Shown in pieces: positions 34,659 through 37,799 of a stretch of 37,799 nucleotides of DNA (position 1 is the first letter of the stretch; each line of letters starts with the position of its first letter). The notes below the pieces were generated by a model. It made no database searches and was not told where the DNA came from. It saw nothing but the letters and a program-made list of their open reading frames with translations. The position numbers were made by a program, and so were the translations under genes. The DNA comes from Sedimenticola sp. (GTDB lineage Bacteria; Pseudomonadota; Gammaproteobacteria; Chromatiales; Chromatiaceae), in the NCBI GenBank assembly GCA_027068795.1, contig JAMOMB010000025.1, positions 1 to 37,799 on the forward strand, in the 5' to 3' direction.

Positions 34659-35813
34659 ATGTCCATATTTTCAGACGACAAGCCAGCCGAAAATCCTGCG
34701 GAAAAACCATCCGGACAGGCACAGGAGGCCGTTGGCCTGGAAGGGGAGAGCGTTGATTTCAACTCCGTACTCAGCGCCGTATCCGGAAATGGAGCACAAG
34801 ATGCCGCCGAAATGCCGGCTTCGGGAAAACAGGCAGCGCAGAAAGACCTGAATCTCAGCAGCGTCATCGCCAATATACAGGACGAAGGTCCGGCCTTTGC
34901 CAAAGAACAACTGGCAGCAGAAACAAAAGAGCCTGAAAACATCCCTGAAAAAACACTTCAGCCAACAGAACATGCGCCGACAGAAAGCATAGAAAAGACC
35001 CAAGAAGAAAAACCTGAAATACCTGACAAGCCCCAACAGCAAAGCCCGGCAAAGGAAAATCCTCCCCGGCAAATCCCCGCCGCCTCCACAGGTGGAAACA
35101 GCGTGGCGCAAAACGCCGTTCCCGTCCCCTGGAGCAGCATATTGATGCGACTGCTGGTCACAGTGCTGCTGATTGGCCTGGCTGGAATGGGTTACCTGCT
35201 GTACACGCAAGAAGCCGCCACGCAAAAACATGATACGACAATCACCCAACTGGAAGGGGCCCTGGAAAAACTAAAACAGAAAATTGCCACTCTGGATCAA
35301 CAATTGCAGCAACAACAGGAACAAATGTCGAACTTTGTCACACCCGCACAGATGCAGGAACAACTGCTCAGTCAGCGGCAGAGTCTCGATGTCTGGCTGC
35401 AATCCGAATTGCGCACCATCCTGGCCAGCCAGGCCGCAATGGCCCCGGAGCCGGCGGAGCGGGTGGCCGCAAAAAAAGCCATTCAAGCCCCACAGCCCCA
35501 GGCAGCAGTTGCGGAAAAACCTGCCTCTGATGAAAACAACAGCACCGCAGCAGGGAAGGGGGGCAAAAGCGAAAATTGGGTAGTCCATATAGCATCTTAC
35601 AGCAACCAGAATCAGGCAAAGAAGAGCCTGCGCCGGTACCACGAACAGATTCCGCATGCGGAAATACATACCGCCAGGGTAAAAGGAAAAGAAGTGTTCC
35701 GCATCAGCGTGCCCGGCTTCTCCTCAAAGAAAGAAGCACTGAACTACCGAAAAGAAATCAGCAAGAAACTGGGCCTGAAAGGCACCTGGATAGCAAAAGA
35801 AAAAAATAAATAA
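34659..35813 (+). CDS. SPOR-domain single-pass membrane protein
   Basis: A 384-residue protein. Residues 1-155 are an acidic, proline- and glutamine-rich cytosolic region of low complexity. One membrane helix lies at 161-183 (ILMRLLVTVLLIGLAGMGYL). A coiled coil follows at about 192-245, then an Ala/Pro-rich linker, and a C-terminal SPOR domain at about 306-380 starting WVVHIASYSNQNQAKK. SPOR domains bind denuded peptidoglycan, often at division sites. The order (cytosolic-TM-coil-SPOR) resembles FtsN and DamX-type proteins. It lies 16 bases after the small ORF and may be co-transcribed with fliA. A link to the flagellum is suggested only by position. Confidence 0.82.
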   Translation: MSIFSDDKPAENPAEKPSGQAQEAVGLEGESVDFNSVLSAVSGNGAQDAAEMPASGKQAAQKDLNLSSVIANIQDEGPAFAKEQLAAETKEPENIPEKTLQPTEHAPTESIEKTQEEKPEIPDKPQQQSPAKENPPRQIPAASTGGNSVAQNAVPVPWSSILMRLLVTVLLIGLAGMGYLLYTQEAATQKHDTTITQLEGALEKLKQKIATLDQQLQQQQEQMSNFVTPAQMQEQLLSQRQSLDVWLQSELRTILASQAAMAPEPAERVAAKKAIQAPQPQAAVAEKPASDENNSTAAGKGGKSENWVVHIASYSNQNQAKKSLRRYHEQIPHAEIHTARVKGKEVFRISVPGFSSKKEALNYRKEISKKLGLKGTWIAKEKNK

Positions 35814-35942
35814 AACAATAATATATCGCTTATTCGAGACAAATGACTCGATGTTCGTCATGCCAATATAAGACGCCTTCGCCAAGCACTGGCGCAACAC
35901 CACAAACCAACCCGCATTGCCAACCGGTTCACGTTAACAGGT

Positions 35943-35969
35943 TAAAGATAACTTTAAGTCAGCCGAACA
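35943..35969 (+). promoter_or_regulatory. Possible sigma28 promoter of the lipoprotein gene
   Basis: TAAAGATA (35943-35950) and GCCGAACA (35962-35969) are separated by exactly 11 bases. Each matches the sigma28 consensus (TAAAGTTT, GCCGATAA) at 6 of 8 positions, with the core TAAAG and GCCGA intact. Start would be near 35975, 28 bases before ATG 36003. An inverted repeat TTAAAG-ATAA-CTTTAA (35942-35957) overlaps the -35. The site could be chance in AT-rich DNA. Confidence 0.5.
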
Positions 35970-36002
35970 CTAGTAGTAGGCAAACTTCAAGAGAAAACCG
36001 GC

Positions 36003-36677
36003 ATGCAAAGGCGACCCCCAATACAACCTGTTTCTGGTCTACACGTTGCGCATTTTCCAGACAAAACGACAGAATTATTCTTGCTGCCGAAAACATACAC
36101 CGCCTTTGCTCTTGGCCTGACATTACTGGTCAGCGCCTCCTGCACAAGCAAAATCCCCGCCAACCAATGGACAGCCATTGCCCAGGAAAACTATCCGGGC
36201 ATGACCAATATCCACCAGGAAGTAAACGTAATCGAAGGAATATATGAAGGACAGAAAATTGTCGGCTACGTTGACCAAAATGAAGAATGGGTGGAGCTGC
36301 ACAGACGGCCGCTCAAACCCATGGATGCAGCAGAAGCCGGCCAGATTGCCGACACCCTTACCACCGGCGTCGCCTTATCCCGGGGATTCTCTGAAGGCAA
36401 CCCCCTGGGCATTGGCATTCTGCCGTTGAAGTTTGCATTGAATTACTATGCAGAACAACAAGGCCTGCGCCAATGCGGAAAAATCAAAACCTTCCTCTCT
36501 GCCACCGGCTGGGGCGCTGCCGCCGCCAATATCGTCACCCTTTCCGCTGGCACCTTCACCGGCGGCAGCGCGGCAGCGGGGCTGCTCGTCGGGGCTATGG
36601 CCTGGAACCATTTCCCCGGCACGGAAGGATGCGAAGGCTGGCTTGGACAGCCTGTGGAATTGACCACCACGCTGTAA
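36003..36677 (+). CDS. Possible lipoprotein or membrane protein, unrecognised
   Basis: A 224-residue protein of no family I can name with confidence. A hydrophobic stretch (32-46) ends at SASC (Cys47), a weak lipobox. If this is a signal, the 25 or so residues before it are unusually long, and TTG 36081 could be the real start. The body contains ADTLTTGVALSRGFSEGNPLG (116-136 in part), a D-x-L-T-T...E-x-N-P-L pattern seen in some small membrane proteins. Near the end is a glycine/alanine-rich hydrophobic hairpin (about 168-200). Three further cysteines are present (158, 210 and Cys47 itself as the first). A sigma28-like promoter lies before it, which would make it a late flagellar-regulon gene. 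Coding is likely; the function is unknown. Confidence 0.65.
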   Translation: MQRRPPIQPVSGLHVAHFPDKTTELFLLPKTYTAFALGLTLLVSASCTSKIPANQWTAIAQENYPGMTNIHQEVNVIEGIYEGQKIVGYVDQNEEWVELHRRPLKPMDAAEAGQIADTLTTGVALSRGFSEGNPLGIGILPLKFALNYYAEQQGLRQCGKIKTFLSATGWGAAAANIVTLSAGTFTGGSAAAGLLVGAMAWNHFPGTEGCEGWLGQPVELTTTL

Positions 36678-36828
36678 GCTGTTTCAAGCGCTACTTGCGC
36701 AGTAAATAGATGCGCATAATGTATATTATGTTAAATAATGTGATCTGTATTTTGCTATTGGATGTTTATCTCATATATCCTTAGAATAACTTCCTGGAAA
36801 AACATCAAGAATTGTCAGGAAGAATCCT
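36678..36828. repeat. AT-rich intergenic region with inverted repeats
   Basis: TGCGCA occurs at 36696-36701 and 36711-36716 (self-complementary, so also an inverted repeat). It is followed by CATAAT-GTAT-ATTATG (36715-36730) and a further ATAATG. The segment is markedly richer in A and T than the rest of the window and probably holds the promoter of the next gene. No T-tract terminator is seen for the preceding gene. Confidence 0.45.
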
Positions 36829-37799
36829 ATGGCACAGAAGCCACCGGCAAATTGCTCTGGATACCTTGCAGAAGAAGATAGCAAGGCGAGCGACAAGCCT
36901 CCCTATTTCCGCTCTACTGACGAATCCATCCCAAAGTCCCCATTCCGCCTTGAACAAGAATTGTTGCGCAGAACCCAACAAGCAGGTGGCTCACACCTTG
37001 ATCAGGCGAAGGATGCATTCCGGAAAGATCATTGGTTAGGATTGGCGCAACTGGGAATGAACCTAGAGAAAGCCTCCAGGAAAGTGGCTGGGTTTGTACC
37101 CAGGCCAGACGCTCCCGCACCCGTGCTTGAGCTTGATGATCTTGCGCTACTGGTCACCAATGACAGCAACTGCCAGCAGGATAAAATATGGGCTCTCAAA
37201 CCTCCTGATAACGATCCTTTGGGTGGCTTTGATGCCCAGGTGTTTCATGGAAAAGTCCCTAATCCCCGTCCAGTACTGGTTCTTGTCACGCAAGACCAAA
37301 ACGATTTACTGAATTCCACCACACAACTGAGCTATACCGGCTCTCTACACTACCGACGCTTTTTCTGTGAATTGATGTTGAATCACCGCTGGCGTTCAGT
37401 AGGTGAGATGTATCTTCAGCTTGGCCGGCATACCCTGGATTTCCAAATGGTTTTTTGCAATGCCGGTTCCAGGAATACCAGCAGGTTCATCAGCATGTTG
37501 CTGTCCACAGTTCTGTGGTCAGGGCGCCCCTTGCGTCACTACAGCGCTACTTTTTTCTGCCCTATTCCTATTCGCAAGGAAAATGGAAAACAGTATCAGC
37601 TACTGGACGGTCAGCACGCAAAATTCAAACCCAAGGTCTTTAACAGGCAGTTGCCAATCACCACATCAAACAACAAAATTGCAACTGGTGGAGACCAAAA
37701 TCATAAATACCACAGCTACAATGAAAAGGAAATCGATGCGCAGGTTCTAAGTTATTTTTCTCCACGCATCCGGGAGCAACTTTTTAACTTTGTGGAGCC
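36829..37799 (+). CDS. Large unrecognised gene, 3'-truncated by window edge
   Basis: An uninterrupted reading frame of 323 codons from ATG 36829 to the end of the window. AGGAAG (36817-36822) lies 6 bases before the ATG, a good Shine-Dalgarno. The frame has no stop in 971 bases while the other plus-strand frames are broken often, so coding is likely. The N-terminal ~100 residues are polar and charged. A segment with PNPRPVLVLVTQDQNDLL (about 144-161) and SLHYRRFFCELMLNHRW follows, then a Lys/Asn-rich part. There is no signal peptide or clear membrane helix. Codon use and composition differ from the flagellar genes (less GC at third positions), which hints at another origin. I recognise no family. 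Confidence 0.75.
   Translation, partial: MAQKPPANCSGYLAEEDSKASDKPPYFRSTDESIPKSPFRLEQELLRRTQQAGGSHLDQAKDAFRKDHWLGLAQLGMNLEKASRKVAGFVPRPDAPAPVLELDDLALLVTNDSNCQQDKIWALKPPDNDPLGGFDAQVFHGKVPNPRPVLVLVTQDQNDLLNSTTQLSYTGSLHYRRFFCELMLNHRWRSVGEMYLQLGRHTLDFQMVFCNAGSRNTSRFISMLLSTVLWSGRPLRHYSATFFCPIPIRKENGKQYQLLDGQHAKFKPKVFNRQLPITTSNNKIATGGDQNHKYHSYNEKEIDAQVLSYFSPRIREQLFNFVE

Noticed and set aside
35843-36247. 134-codon plus-strand frame overlapping the lipoprotein gene
   Set aside because: Ser/Thr/Pro/Asn-rich out-of-frame translation. The other frame has a hydrophobic signal-like segment and ordered composition.
1-37799. tRNA, rRNA, CRISPR arrays, insertion sequences, prophage genes
   Set aside because: Looked for cloverleaf-like ends, regularly spaced repeats, transposase or integrase motifs; none was seen.

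Overview
The window is almost entirely a polar-flagellum gene cluster from a gammaproteobacterium. The evidence is the Pseudomonas/Vibrio-type set: fleS-fleR (flrB-flrC), flhF-fleN(flhG)-fliA, and several strong sigma54 (-24/-12) promoters plus sigma28-type promoters. The species cannot be named from this sequence. Base composition is moderately GC-rich over the flagellar genes and visibly more AT-rich in the last ~2 kb.

Layout. 1-4704 (+): filament block, with two tandem flagellins (the first cut by the window edge), flaG, fliD, fliS and a fliT-like gene. 4698-5189 (-): a lone nuclease-fold-like gene where fleQ usually lies. 5424-8023 (+): the two-component pair fleS-fleR. 8136-13658 (+): fliE-F-G-H-I-J. 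13708-21298 (-): a three-gene inserted operon running TonB-dependent receptor, YfiR-like periplasmic protein, then a 1646-residue hybrid kinase fused to GGDEF-EAL. 21722-23605 (+): fliK. 23857-34445 (+): fliL-M-N-O-P-Q-R-flhB-flhA-flhF-fleN-fliA, nearly all overlapping or closely spaced. 34478-35813 (+): a 54-codon ORF and a SPOR-domain membrane protein. 36003-36677 (+): a possible lipoprotein behind a sigma28-like promoter. 36829-end (+): a large unrecognised gene running off the window.

Regulation. Sigma54-type sites with exact 10-nt GG-to-GC spacing lie before fliD, fleS, fliE, fliK and fliL. Sigma28-type sites with 11-nt spacing lie before flagellin 2 and before the lipoprotein gene. This fits a tiered cascade: sigma54 with FleR-type activators for structural genes, then FliA for filament genes. 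FlhF and FleN would set pole position and number. fleQ and the che/mot genes often found after fliA are absent here.

Main point of interest. The minus-strand insert looks like a YfiBNR-type switch rebuilt with other parts. A TonB-dependent receptor stands where the outer-membrane lipoprotein YfiB would be, and a YfiR-like periplasmic protein is kept. The YfiN-like periplasmic sensor (CHASE8-like) is carried by a kinase with HisKA-HATPase-REC-REC-HPt-REC-PAS-GGDEF-EAL in one chain. Its phosphorelay and c-di-GMP residues all look intact. Its place inside the flagellar cluster suggests, by inference only, coupling of an outer-membrane signal to c-di-GMP and the motile/sessile choice.
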